A DNA stretch of 56,126 nucleotides from Porphyromonas sp. (lineage in GTDB: Bacteria; Bacteroidota; Bacteroidia; Bacteroidales; Porphyromonadaceae), in assembly GCA_029983505.1 (NCBI GenBank), contig JASBZK010000011.1, positions 1 to 56,126 on the forward strand, in the 5' to 3' direction. This document shows, piece after piece, positions 32,749 through 41,842 of the stretch (position 1 is its first letter; each line of letters opens with the position of its first letter). The notes below the pieces were generated by a model. The model saw only the letters and a program-made list of their open reading frames with translations, made no database searches and had not been told where the DNA came from. The translations under genes were made by a program, and so were the position numbers.

Positions 32749-34095
32749 TTAGAGCTTCCTGGCTGCCGTCTCGCTGAGCTTCGAACGCTCGCCTTTGACG
32801 AGGTTCACGTGGGCGAAGAAGGACTCTCCCTTCATCCGCTCTATCATATACGAGAGCCCGTTGGAGCGCTCTTCGAGGTAAGGCTGGTCGATCTGCTGGA
32901 CGTCGCCGGTGAAGATCATACGGGTGTTTTCGCCGGCGCGGGTGATGATGGTCTTTATCTCCTGCGGGGTGAGGTTCTGCGCTTCGTCGATGATGCAGAT
33001 GACGTTATTGAGGGAGCGTCCGCGGATGAATGCCAGAGCTTCGATGACGAGTTTCTCGCTCTTGAGCATCTCGTCGAGCTTCGCAGCCTGATTGGAGTTT
33101 TGACCCAAAGAGGCTTTGATGACGTTAAGGTTGTCGAAGAGCGGCTGCATATAGGGCATTACTTTTTCCTTGTAGCCGCCGGGAAGGAAGCCTATGTCCT
33201 TATTGGAGAGCGACACGATGGGACGAGCGAGGAGGATCTGCTGGTAGTCGTCCGCCTGGCTGAGTGCGGCAGCGAGTGCGAGGAGGGTCTTCCCGGTCCC
33301 CGCGGTACCGGTGAGCGCGATGAGGGAGAGGTTCGGGTCACTGAGGACGTCGAAAGCCAGTGTCTGCTCCGCGTTACGCGGCGTGATGCCCATCATCGTA
33401 CGCTTTTCTACGGAGTATATGCGCTCGGCTTCCGCGTCGACGCGCACGAGCGCGCTTCCTCCGGTGGCACTTTTCAGTTCAAAAGTCTGATTCGGAGTGG
33501 GCTTGAATGGCAGCATACCCTCCTCGAGAGCCACTCCGCCGTGCTTGGAGACGTAGAGGCTGTCGATGACGGAGGAGTCGCCTACCATAACCTCCTGGTT
33601 GGTCGAGGAGAAGATGTCGTCCACATCCACTTGGTCGGTGGTGTAGTCTTCGGCTTTCATGCCGAGGGCTATGGCTTTGATTCGGAGGTTGACGTCCTTG
33701 GTGACCAGGATGGTCGGCACTTTCGGCTTCTCTTCGGCAAGGGTGAGTGCTGCCGACAGGATCCGGTGATCCATTAGGTCGGAGGAAAATGTCTCGGTGA
33801 CTTTGGGGTTCCGCTGCCCGTTCGTCAGTATGAATAGTCGCCCGCCGTCGGAATTGATCTGGATGCCGTTCTCCATAATCTTTACCGCTTTGGGCTTGTT
33901 CGTTTCCATCATCTCGTCCAACAAACGACCGAAAGCGCGTGCGTTGAAATTAAGCTGGTCGTATCCTTTCTTGAACTTATCCAACTCCTCCAGGACCGTG
34001 ATCGGGATGTACACATCATTGTCCTGAAAGTTGGAGATGCAGTTGTAATCGTGCAGGATTACGTTGGTGTCGATGACGTAGTTTTTTTTAGCCAT
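32749..34095 (-). CDS. PIN-PhoH fusion protein (PhoH2-type ATPase/RNase)
   Basis: A 448-aa two-domain protein. The N-terminal PIN nuclease domain (about residues 1-150) has the acidic residues of NYVIDTNVIL (Asp9), LEELDKF and ILVTKDVNLRIKA. The PhoH ATPase domain (about 240-448) has Walker A LTGTAGTGKTLLALA (about 262) and Walker B CIIDEAQNLTPQE. Characterised PhoH2 proteins are RNA helicase-RNases, some within toxin-antitoxin pairs; no antitoxin-like small gene is adjacent here. The start codon ATG with NYVIDTN following at residue 5 is typical. Confidence 0.94.
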   Translation of the reverse strand: MAKKNYVIDTNVILHDYNCISNFQDNDVYIPITVLEELDKFKKGYDQLNFNARAFGRLLDEMMETNKPKAVKIMENGIQINSDGGRLFILTNGQRNPKVTETFSSDLMDHRILSAALTLAEEKPKVPTILVTKDVNLRIKAIALGMKAEDYTTDQVDVDDIFSSTNQEVMVGDSSVIDSLYVSKHGGVALEEGMLPFKPTPNQTFELKSATGGSALVRVDAEAERIYSVEKRTMMGITPRNAEQTLAFDVLSDPNLSLIALTGTAGTGKTLLALAAALSQADDYQQILLARPIVSLSNKDIGFLPGGYKEKVMPYMQPLFDNLNVIKASLGQNSNQAAKLDEMLKSEKLVIEALAFIRGRSLNNVICIIDEAQNLTPQEIKTIITRAGENTRMIFTGDVQQIDQPYLEERSNGLSYMIERMKGESFFAHVNLVKGERSKLSETAARKL

Positions 34096-34212
34096 GGTCG
34101 TTAGTCTTCAGTTTTTTGAGGGTTGAGAAAAAAGGCAACCGGTGTCCCGGGGCTTTTCCGCTCTAAAAGTAAACAAAAATGAGCAAAAAACCGGCTTGAG
34201 TTTCTGTCCAAA

Positions 34213-34220
34213 CAAATATA
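34213..34220 (-). promoter_or_regulatory. Candidate -7 element for the PIN-PhoH gene
   Basis: On the minus strand TATATTTG lies at plus 34213-34220; the -33 region is AT-rich but has no exact TTTG. Leader of about 110 nt. Confidence 0.4.
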
Positions 34221-34302
34221 ACAACAATTTTCCATATTAAAATCAGACTGAAGCCCGGTCTCTCCTTTTGTGCGACCACGGAGGGTGCGCCAAAAAAATC
34301 TT

Positions 34303-34381
34303 GGTCTGTACCTTTTCTTCTCCTCGCTCTGTGTCCGGTGAATCTTTTGGCCCGTATCTTTTTTCTTTTTCGGCCTGTACC
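34303..34381. repeat. 23-bp pitch repeat array 9
   Basis: Four units at exact 23-bp steps: 34303 (GGTCTGTACC), 34326 (GCTCTGTGTC), 34349 (GGCCCGTATC) and 34372 (GGCCTGTACC). Spacers differ but are pyrimidine-rich. It lies in the 424-bp gap between the TPR gene stop and the PhoH gene start, together with the TPR terminator and a PhoH promoter candidate. The lysine/arginine-rich short frame that crosses it is an artefact of the repeat. Confidence 0.85.
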
Positions 34382-34466
34382 CGGTTTTTTTGCTTCTGTG
34401 GTACTTGGTCAAAGACCTATACGAAAGACACATTCGTTTGCCCCCTATGGAGCTGCAAAAAGGAGC

Positions 34467-34502
34467 CTAAAAAAGCCGCCTCGGGGTTGAGGCGGCTTTT
34501 CC
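34467..34502 (-). terminator. Terminator of the TPR protein gene
   Basis: A perfect 12-bp stem, AAAAGCCGCCTC (34471-34482) and GAGGCGGCTTTT (34489-34500), loop GGGGTT, with an extended A-run on the left that is a T-run on the minus strand. Confidence 0.88.
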
Positions 34503-34519
34503 TACAGACATAAAGTCGG

Positions 34520-35749
34520 TTATTTATTGAGTTTCTGATCGATCTCGTCGAATTCCTTCTGCATCTTCAGGTTGTAGTACACGTTGCGGAGTGCCATAAG
34601 GTATTCGTTGTTGTCCGGTTCGAGCTCGGTTGCCTTCTTGAGGTAGGGCAGCGCTTTCTTGAAGAGATCCTGCGCCTGAGCGTCGAGTTCTTTCATCTTC
34701 TTGGCGTCTCCGATAGAAGCCGTGGCGTCATTGGCGACTTGGAGCGCGTGGTTGTAGTAGAGGCGTCCGATGCCCATCGTGGCGTCAGCATAGTTGGGGT
34801 TGACTTTGAGGGCTTCTTCGTAGTTCTTCTGAGCCTCTTCGCGGTTGCCTTCCTGTGCAAAGATGTCGGCAAGGGCGTTGTAGTACATCTCCTTATTCTG
34901 AAGGTCGGGCGTGGCGAGTACTTTGCCGAGGTAGTCTTTTGCTTCGGTGTACTTTTCCTTATTCAGATAATAGTTGATGATGTTGCCGAGGAAGAAGGTG
35001 TTGCCGGGGAAGAGGTTGGAACCTTCTTCGAGGGTCTTGAGGTACGCAGCGGTGTCGGCCTTGGCCATATAGGTGCTGGCGATAAGCTGGTAAACGTCGC
35101 TCTGACGATAGGGCACCTCTTTGATGGCGTTAAGCGCTTCGAGGGCTTCGTCCTCTTTGCCTTTGATCTGGCTTGCGGTGTAGGCGTTGAAGAACCCGAT
35201 CTCCATAGAGAGGGAGTCCTGCTTAGCCACGTCGGAGTCTGCGAAGAGCGGCATTTTCTTCACCTTGAGGAATTTGTCGAAGAAACGGTGCGCGTTTTCG
35301 TAGTCGTTCTTATTGAGGTACTCGGCACCGCCGTTTACGAGGAAGCCGTAGTACGAACCGAGAGCCTGCTTGATTTCGTCATCAAACTTCGGACGAACCT
35401 TGCCGCGGTCGTTGGGACGGAAGTCGAACTCGACGGCCTTCATATAGTTGTCGGCCATATTGTAGACTGCGTCGTAAAACTTCGGCATATCCACTTGCTG
35501 TTGCATCTGCTGCGCGATGTAACCTTTTTCGACGTCCTTTTCTTCGATGAGACCGGCCACATACCAAGCATAAGCGGATTCTGCCGTTTCTGCATTGGTA
35601 AGTGCGGGTGCGATGAGGGTGCGGGCTTCTACGAGGTTTGCATTATCCTTCTTAGCCATACGCTCTACTTCTTTGACCAGTTTTTCCTGACCAAAGGAGG
35701 GCGCTGCGGCGAGGATGCCCATTCCTAATAGCAGTAGTGTCTTCTTCAT
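34520..35749 (-). CDS. Secreted tetratricopeptide-repeat protein
   Basis: A 409-aa exported protein. Residues 1-20 are a signal peptide (MKKTLLLLGMGILAAAPSFG then Q). The rest is helical with several TPR motifs, clearest at about 170-210 (AYTASQIKGKEDEALEALNAI), 250-300 (FFLGNIINYYLNKEKYTEAKDYL and MYYNALADIFAQEGNREEAQKNYEEALKVNPNYADA) and 345-395 (FKKALPYLKKATELEPDNNEYLMALRNVYYNL). TPR arrays bind other proteins; the partner is unknown. It follows gyrA in the same direction with a 119-bp gap and has its own terminator. Confidence 0.93.
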   Translation of the reverse strand: MKKTLLLLGMGILAAAPSFGQEKLVKEVERMAKKDNANLVEARTLIAPALTNAETAESAYAWYVAGLIEEKDVEKGYIAQQMQQQVDMPKFYDAVYNMADNYMKAVEFDFRPNDRGKVRPKFDDEIKQALGSYYGFLVNGGAEYLNKNDYENAHRFFDKFLKVKKMPLFADSDVAKQDSLSMEIGFFNAYTASQIKGKEDEALEALNAIKEVPYRQSDVYQLIASTYMAKADTAAYLKTLEEGSNLFPGNTFFLGNIINYYLNKEKYTEAKDYLGKVLATPDLQNKEMYYNALADIFAQEGNREEAQKNYEEALKVNPNYADATMGIGRLYYNHALQVANDATASIGDAKKMKELDAQAQDLFKKALPYLKKATELEPDNNEYLMALRNVYYNLKMQKEFDEIDQKLNK

Positions 35750-35868
35750 GTTATTTTTTCGTTTGTGTTACTGAAAAACTTTCGTTCGTTCTTGTCGTTA
35801 CGGGCGACGGGTTATCTTGGTCCTTTGCCCTTAGTTTCGACGATAAAGGTACACAAAAGTTTAAATAA

Positions 35869-38439
35869 TCACTCTTCCGTGCTTTCTTCGGGATCTTCTT
35901 CGATGTTCGTTTCGTCGCCGTCGGGCTCGATTATGCCTTCGTCTTCGACCTCTTCCTCGGGCGTTTCCTCATCGGAGAGGACGCGGCATACGGACGCAAT
36001 CTCGTCGCCACGCTTGTCGAGGTTGATGAGCTTGACCCCTTGGGTGTTTCGGCTGAGGAGGGAGATGTCTTTGACGTGGGTGCGGATCACGATGCCGCTC
36101 TTATTGATGATCATGATGTCGTGCTCATCGGTGACCACGTGAAGCGCAATCAGTTTGCCGGTTTTGTCCGTGATCTTCATTGTGATCACGCCCTTACCGC
36201 CCCGGTTGGTAATCCGGTAGTCTTCGATGGAGGAGCGCTTGCCGAACCCGTTTTCCGAAACCACCAAGACGCTCTCGGTCCCGGGATCGTGTATGGCGAT
36301 GGCACCGATGACCATATCGCCTTCTTCCGTCATACGGATACCGCGCACTCCGGTGGACATACGTCCCATGACGCGGAGCGTGTGCTCGGGGAAGCGTATC
36401 GCACGACCGAAGAGGGTGCCGATGACGATGTCGCATTTGCCGTTGGTGAGGAGTACGTTGATGACTTTGTCCCCCTCTCTGAGGTTGATGGCATTGATGC
36501 CCATCTTTCGGGGGCGGGAGAAGTCTTTGAGTCTGCTCTTGCGTACCACGCCCTCTTTGGTCACAAAGGTGAGGTAATGGCTGTTGACATACTCGGGGTT
36601 GTCGGTCAGTTTTTTGACGCGCAAGACCGCGGTGATGCGGTTTTCGATGTCTAGATTGAGGATGTTCTGTATGGCGCGTCCCTTGGCATTGCGGGCTGCC
36701 TCCGGTATCTCGAAGACACGGAGCCAGTAGACGCGTCCCATCTCGGTGAAGAACATCAGCGTGGCGTGATTGGAGGCCGCGTAGATGTACTCTATGAAGT
36801 CTTCGTCCTTAGTGTCGGAGCCTTTGGAACCCACACCTCCACGACTTTGGGATCTGAATGCGACCAGCGGTGTGCGCTTGATGTAGCCGTGGTGCGAGAT
36901 GGTGATGACCATATCGTCGTCAGGGTAGAAGTCCTCGGGGTTCATATCGGCGGTGGCGTAGATGATGTCCGTTTTGCGGTCGTCGCCGTACTTGGAGAGG
37001 ATCTCGCGGATCTCGCTTTCGATCACTTCGTAGAGCTTATCTTCGTTGCCGAGAATCTCGTTGTACTCTGCCACTTTGGCCTTGACGTCCTCGTACTCCT
37101 GGCGGAGTTTTTCGAGCTCGAGACCGGTGAGCTGACCGAGGCGCATCTCGACGATGGAGCGGGCTTGGATCTGCGAGAGCGAGAAGCGCTCCATCAGTCT
37201 CTCCATAGCGTCGCTCGGTTTGGAGGAAGCTTTGATGATGGCGACCACTTCGTCGATGTGGTCGACGGCGATCATACGCCCTTCGAGGATGTGGAGACGC
37301 TCTTCTGCCTTGCGGAGATCGTAGCGGGTGCGTCTCGTCACCACTTCGTGGCGGTGCTTGACGAACTCCCCGATGAGGTCTTTGAGGTTCAAAAGCCTGG
37401 GTCTGCCGTCCACGAGTGCGATGTTATTGACGCTGAAGGAGCTCTGTAGGGCGGTGTACTTAAAGAGTTTATTGAGGATCACGCCGGCCTGGGCGTCGCG
37501 CTTGACGTCTATGACGATGCGCATCCCTTGTTTGCCGCTGGATTCGTCCTGGATGTTGGAGATGCCTTCTATTTTCTTTTCGGTGGCGAGCTCTGCGATG
37601 TTCTTGACGAGGTCTTTCTTGATAACGCCGTAGGGGATCTCCGTGATGATGATCTGCTGGTGGGTGCCTTCGTCTTCGATCTCTGCGCGTCCGCGTAGGA
37701 TGATGCGTCCCCTTCCGGTTTCAAAAGCCTCTTTTACGCCCTGATAGCCGTAAATGACGCCTCCGGTGGGGAAGTCCGGAGCTTTGACGAACTGCATCAG
37801 CTCCTCTACCGTGATGTCGCCTCTTTTGTCGATGTAGGCGAGGGCGCCGTTCATCACCTCCGTGAGGTTGTGCGGAGCCATATTTGTCGCCATGCCGACG
37901 GCGATACCGGATGCGCCGTTGACGAGAAGGTTGGGGATTCTGGTGGGCAGTACGGTCGGCTCTTTGACGGAGTCGTCGTAGTTGGGCACCATATCCACTG
38001 TGTCCTTATTGATGTCCGCGAGCATCTCCATCGCAAGGGGCGCAAGGCGGCTCTCCGTGTAACGCATAGCCGCGGGACCGTCTCCGTCGATGCTGCCGAA
38101 GTTACCGTGCGGGTCTACGAGGGTATACCTCATACTCCACTCCTGGGCAAGGCGGACGAGCGCCAAGTATATGGAGCTGTCGCCGTGCGGGTGGTACTTA
38201 CCCATCACGTCCCCCACGGTGCGGGCGCACTTCTTGTAAGGCTTGTCGGGGGTGTTGCCCAGCTCGTTCATGCCGTAAAGTATACGGCGGTGTACGGGCT
38301 TAAAGCCGTCGCGCACGTCGGGCAGTGCACGGCTCACAATCACCGACATGGCATAGTCGATGTAAGAGGACTCCATCTGATGTTCGAGGTCGACTTTCAG
38401 AATCCTGTCCTCTCCGTTCGTTTGATTTTCGTCTTGCAT
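35869..38439 (-). CDS. gyrA: DNA gyrase subunit A
   Basis: An 856-aa type II topoisomerase subunit that cleaves and rejoins DNA to introduce negative supercoils with GyrB. The catalytic tyrosine is Tyr127 in AAMRYTESRL. The quinolone-contact helix reads YHPHGDSSIYLAL: Ser88 matches E. coli Ser83, but the position of E. coli Asp87 is Leu92. The C-terminal pinwheel has the GyrA box in TNRGGKGVITMKI (about 730), which separates it from ParC. The last 35 residues are very acidic, a common regulatory tail. Alone in its unit or with the TPR gene. gyrB is not in the window. Confidence 0.96.
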   Translation of the reverse strand: MQDENQTNGEDRILKVDLEHQMESSYIDYAMSVIVSRALPDVRDGFKPVHRRILYGMNELGNTPDKPYKKCARTVGDVMGKYHPHGDSSIYLALVRLAQEWSMRYTLVDPHGNFGSIDGDGPAAMRYTESRLAPLAMEMLADINKDTVDMVPNYDDSVKEPTVLPTRIPNLLVNGASGIAVGMATNMAPHNLTEVMNGALAYIDKRGDITVEELMQFVKAPDFPTGGVIYGYQGVKEAFETGRGRIILRGRAEIEDEGTHQQIIITEIPYGVIKKDLVKNIAELATEKKIEGISNIQDESSGKQGMRIVIDVKRDAQAGVILNKLFKYTALQSSFSVNNIALVDGRPRLLNLKDLIGEFVKHRHEVVTRRTRYDLRKAEERLHILEGRMIAVDHIDEVVAIIKASSKPSDAMERLMERFSLSQIQARSIVEMRLGQLTGLELEKLRQEYEDVKAKVAEYNEILGNEDKLYEVIESEIREILSKYGDDRKTDIIYATADMNPEDFYPDDDMVITISHHGYIKRTPLVAFRSQSRGGVGSKGSDTKDEDFIEYIYAASNHATLMFFTEMGRVYWLRVFEIPEAARNAKGRAIQNILNLDIENRITAVLRVKKLTDNPEYVNSHYLTFVTKEGVVRKSRLKDFSRPRKMGINAINLREGDKVINVLLTNGKCDIVIGTLFGRAIRFPEHTLRVMGRMSTGVRGIRMTEEGDMVIGAIAIHDPGTESVLVVSENGFGKRSSIEDYRITNRGGKGVITMKITDKTGKLIALHVVTDEHDIMIINKSGIVIRTHVKDISLLSRNTQGVKLINLDKRGDEIASVCRVLSDEETPEEEVEDEGIIEPDGDETNIEEDPEESTEE

Positions 38440-38535
38440 CTAGAAATCTCTTATTGTAAAGACTTTGTTGGTTTCCGGCACCGGATTTCTTTGCATCAAA
38501 GAACCCTCTTTGGTGCCAACTCCCCTCCTTAGTCT

Positions 38536-38543
38536 CAAAGGTA
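38536..38543 (-). promoter_or_regulatory. Candidate -7 element for gyrA
   Basis: On the minus strand TACCTTTG fits TAnnTTTG; leader of about 90 nt. No matching -33 element is visible. Confidence 0.45.
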
Positions 38544-38598
38544 CCAAAAAGTCGGCAGTTAGCGTTTTTTTGCCTCTGTCTGCACCGCAGGGAAAGGA

Positions 38599-38678
38599 GG
38601 TACAGACCGAGAGGAATTTCTTGGTACGTACTACGGGAGCAAAAGATACAGACCGAGAGACTCTTCCCGGTACGTACC
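38599..38678. repeat. 23-bp pitch repeat array 10
   Basis: Units at 38599 (GGTACAGACC), 38623 (GGTACGTACT), 38645 (GATACAGACC) and 38669 (GGTACGTACC); pitches 24, 22 and 24. The two sub-types alternate. It lies in the 367-bp divergent gap between gyrA and the RelA/SpoT gene, between their two promoter candidates. Confidence 0.82.
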
Positions 38679-38681
38679 AAA

Positions 38682-38716
38682 TTTGGACACACTCCCAAAC
38701 ACTTTTTGTATCTTTG
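38682..38716 (+). promoter_or_regulatory. Promoter candidate for the RelA/SpoT gene
   Basis: TTTG (38682-38685) and TATCTTTG (38709-38716) with a 23-bp spacer, slightly longer than the usual 19-21. Start near 38723; leader of about 84 nt. Confidence 0.5.
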
Positions 38717-38806
38717 TTTTGGAAGCGCATTCGGGCTTGTGTCAGGACAGAAGTCGGAGGCTGCTTGTGATTTTTGACCCCTCCTTTTGGAATCGATATC
38801 TCGGGA

Positions 38807-41077
38807 ATGAGCGAACATACCACAAATACTCCATTGGACTACGACCTCGCGGTGCAGGCAGCTTTTGACCAGTTGCTCACGGATTACCTCAATTCCAACC
38901 ACCGCAAACGAACCGACCTCATCATCAAGGCCTTCAACCTCGCCCGTACGGCCCACGAAAACGTGAAGCGCAAGAGCGGCGAGCCCTACATCATGCATCC
39001 GATCGCCGTGGCAAGCATTGTCTGTAACGAAATCGGACTTGGGAGTACGTCCATTACCGCGGCTCTCCTTCACGACGTGGTCGAAGACACGGAGTACACG
39101 GTGGAGGACATACGGGATATGTTCGGAGAGACCGTGGCACGCATCGTGGACGGTCTCACCAAGCTCTCCGGCGAGATCCTTGCCGAAGTGATGCAGGGTA
39201 AGGAAAACGGCTCCAAGCAGCTCGAGAACATCCGTCACCTCCTTCTTACGGCCAATAGCGACATCCGCATCATCCTGATAAAAATAGCGGACAGGCTGCA
39301 CAATATGCGCACCTTGGACTCGATGCCCGAGACGAAGCAGTCCAAGATTGCTGCGGAGACCCGGCTCTTTTACTCCCCGCTTGCGGAGCGTCTCGGTATG
39401 TATTCCATAATGAGCGAGCTGCAGGACCTTTCGCTCAAGTTTGACCACCCCGCCGATTACCAAAACATCCAAGAGCTCATCGCAGAGAGCGGCGCCAAGC
39501 GCACCACGCTCTTCGACAGCTTCTATAAGGAGATCAAAGAGGACCTCATCTCCACCGGTTTGGACTACGAGATACAGCACCGGATGAAGAGCGCGTACAG
39601 CATCTACCACAAGATGGTCGCGAAGTCGCTCCCCTTCAGTGAGATTTACGACATCTTTGCGATACGCATCATTTTCGAGCCCGAGACTCCGACAAGCGAG
39701 TACTCGGACTGCTTCCGGATTTACCGCGTCATCACGAGCCATTTCCAGATCAAAGACGACCGGACACGGGACTGGCTCACGAGACCGAAAGAGAACGGCT
39801 ACCGGGCACTTCACATCACGGTGATGGGACCCACGGGAGAGTGGGTGGAAGTCCAGATACGGTCGAGAAAGATGCACGAGATGGCCGAGCGCGGCCTTGC
39901 GGCACACTGGAGATACAAACAAAATTCGTCCGAAATAGACAAGACGGAAGAGAAGATCCTCGGCAACGTCCGTGCCCTCCTCTCCAATCCAGGTCCCGAG
40001 GCCTCCGACGACTACGAGACGATGATGTATAAGTTTGCCAGCCAGGATATGATCATCTTCACGCACGATGGCAGACAGATCAAATGCCCCCAAAACTTCA
40101 CCGTCCTCGACTTCGCCTACCTCCTCGGCACGGAGATCGGAGACCACTGCCTCGGTGCAAAGGTCAATCACGTCATGGTCAATATCGACTACCATCTCCA
40201 GAACGGAGATCTCGTCGAAATCCTTACGACCGTGAAGACCAACCCAAAGGAAGAGTGGCTCTACTACGTGACGAGCCCGGGAGCCAAGCGCCACATACGG
40301 GAGTACCTCTCCAACTCGAGGAGCCGGCAGATCAAGGAAGGGCTGAAGCGCCTCTCCGACTATGCCGAAGCCTACAACTTTCATCCCGACCAGGTCGAGC
40401 CGAAAGAGGGTCGCCCCATTATGGGCTACCCGAGTGCCGACGACTTCCTCCTCGCCATAGATACGGGCGAGATACCGCTCTCGGAAAAACTGCTGATGGA
40501 GCTCAAGCAGGTCAAAGACCAAGCCGAAGGAGAGACAGAGCCTCCGGAACGCCAACTCTGGGACTCCGACGAAACGGAGGCGCCCGCTTTGCCCAAAGAG
40601 AAGATGAAGGAGCTATTCATCCTCAAGGCTTCCAACGGTAAGCGAAATTACATCAGAGCCACCTGCTGCAAACCGATTCTCGGAGAGGAGGTGCAAGGCA
40701 TCCTCAACCGCAAACGACAGGTGATGGTACACAAAAAGAATTGCCCCGTCGGTACCTGGCTCAGAGCCACGCACGGCGACGACATCGTCTCGGTGGCGTG
40801 GGGACCGCACGTGCATTCCAACTTCGGCGTCACCATCGAGCTCGAAGGTGCCAACCTCGACGGCTTCGTCTACAACGTCATCAGCACCCTCCGCCTGATG
40901 AGGATCCCCCTTATGGGCATCGATTTCACGAGCAATAAAGACCGCGCGATAGGCACCGTCACTGTCCGCGTCAATAATAAAGACGAGCTGGGCGCTCTGA
41001 TCCAAAGATTGCGTGACGAAAACGACCTCTTACGCATCCATCAGCAGATGCCGGAGGAGGTTAATATGCAGAACTGA
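38807..41077 (+). CDS. RelA/SpoT family (p)ppGpp synthetase/hydrolase
   Basis: A 756-aa long RSH protein that makes or degrades (p)ppGpp in the stringent response. Domains in order: HD hydrolase (about 45-195, HPIAVASIV and LLHDVVEDTEY keep the metal-binding His/Asp), synthetase (about 230-350, with RPKENGYRALHITV), TGS (about 400-460), a helical region, a CC/zinc-finger-like segment (TCCKPILGEEVQG), and ACT (about 680-750). The HD motif is complete, so the protein is probably bifunctional. I use MSEHTTNTPLDYD at 38807; a frame 11 residues longer starts in leader sequence. rpe follows after 29 bp. Confidence 0.95.
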   Translation: MSEHTTNTPLDYDLAVQAAFDQLLTDYLNSNHRKRTDLIIKAFNLARTAHENVKRKSGEPYIMHPIAVASIVCNEIGLGSTSITAALLHDVVEDTEYTVEDIRDMFGETVARIVDGLTKLSGEILAEVMQGKENGSKQLENIRHLLLTANSDIRIILIKIADRLHNMRTLDSMPETKQSKIAAETRLFYSPLAERLGMYSIMSELQDLSLKFDHPADYQNIQELIAESGAKRTTLFDSFYKEIKEDLISTGLDYEIQHRMKSAYSIYHKMVAKSLPFSEIYDIFAIRIIFEPETPTSEYSDCFRIYRVITSHFQIKDDRTRDWLTRPKENGYRALHITVMGPTGEWVEVQIRSRKMHEMAERGLAAHWRYKQNSSEIDKTEEKILGNVRALLSNPGPEASDDYETMMYKFASQDMIIFTHDGRQIKCPQNFTVLDFAYLLGTEIGDHCLGAKVNHVMVNIDYHLQNGDLVEILTTVKTNPKEEWLYYVTSPGAKRHIREYLSNSRSRQIKEGLKRLSDYAEAYNFHPDQVEPKEGRPIMGYPSADDFLLAIDTGEIPLSEKLLMELKQVKDQAEGETEPPERQLWDSDETEAPALPKEKMKELFILKASNGKRNYIRATCCKPILGEEVQGILNRKRQVMVHKKNCPVGTWLRATHGDDIVSVAWGPHVHSNFGVTIELEGANLDGFVYNVISTLRLMRIPLMGIDFTSNKDRAIGTVTVRVNNKDELGALIQRLRDENDLLRIHQQMPEEVNMQN

Positions 41078-41106
41078 GATATACGGACCTTTTGTTTTAG
41101 AAAATT

Positions 41107-41760
41107 ATGGAACACCGCAAAATCATCGCCCCTTCGCTGCTGTCGGCAGACTTTTTGAATCTCGAGAAGGAGGTTCGGCTCATCAATGAGAGCCGTGCCG
41201 AGTGGTTGCACCTCGACATTATGGACGGACGCTTCGTGCCCAACATCTCTTTCGGGCTGCCCGTGGTCGAAGCCGTGCACAAAGTCTCGGACAAGATTCT
41301 GGACGTGCATCTGATGATTGAGGAACCGGAGAAGTACATCACCGCCTTCGGGAAAGCCGGTGCCGACCTCCTCTCGCTTCACTACGAAGCCACCCGTCAC
41401 CTCCACAGAGCCATGCAGCAGATTCGTGACTTAGGGATGAAAGCCGGTGTGGTGCTTAACCCCGCCACGCCTGTCGAACTGCTTACGGACATCCTCCCGT
41501 ACCTGGACTTCGTCCTCCTTATGAGCGTGAATCCGGGATTCGGGGGACAGAAATTCATCCCTCAGATATTGAAGAAGACTGCGCGTCTGAACACGATGAT
41601 AAAAGAAGGCGGGTACGACGTGCTGATCGAAGTGGACGGGGGCGTGAATGCGGTCACCGGTCCGGAACTCTTTGCGGCAGGTGCCGATGCCCTTGTGGCC
41701 GGCAGCTACGTCTTCGGCTCCGAAGACCCCAAGGCTGCGATTGCCCGGCTCTTGGATTAA
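41107..41760 (+). CDS. rpe: Ribulose-phosphate 3-epimerase
   Basis: A 217-aa TIM-barrel enzyme that interconverts ribulose 5-phosphate and xylulose 5-phosphate in the pentose phosphate pathway. Signatures are IAPSLLSADFLNLEKE, LHLDIMDGRFVPNISFG (metal-binding His and Asp), VHLMIEEPEKY, MSVNPGFGGQKFI and EVDGGVNAVTG. Normal length, all catalytic residues present. It lies 29 bp after the RelA/SpoT gene and is likely co-transcribed. Confidence 0.97.
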   Translation: MEHRKIIAPSLLSADFLNLEKEVRLINESRAEWLHLDIMDGRFVPNISFGLPVVEAVHKVSDKILDVHLMIEEPEKYITAFGKAGADLLSLHYEATRHLHRAMQQIRDLGMKAGVVLNPATPVELLTDILPYLDFVLLMSVNPGFGGQKFIPQILKKTARLNTMIKEGGYDVLIEVDGGVNAVTGPELFAAGADALVAGSYVFGSEDPKAAIARLLD

Positions 41761-41842
41761 CCTCCACTCGGGGCTCTCAGAGGGGGACTAAAGAACGCCT
41801 CGGGGGCGCTCTTTTCTGCCCCCCTATGGGAGCTTTCCTCGG

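Noticed and set aside
32749..34095. PhoH2-type toxin-antitoxin pair
   Set aside because: No small antitoxin-like gene precedes the PIN-PhoH gene; the upstream gap contains only repeat array 9, a promoter candidate and the terminator of the TPR gene.
34101..34433. A 110-codon Lys/Arg-rich frame on the minus strand
   Set aside because: It is translated repeat array 9 (recurring YRPKKK-like peptides) plus leader sequence; the 23-bp pitch breaks the frame, so no protein repeat is maintained. A similar frame at 16203-16428 is rejected for the same reason.
38300..40555. A 751-codon open frame on the minus strand across gyrA and the RelA/SpoT gene
   Set aside because: It lies antisense to most of the RelA/SpoT gene and crosses the divergent gap and repeat array 10; its composition reflects the opposite strand of real genes.
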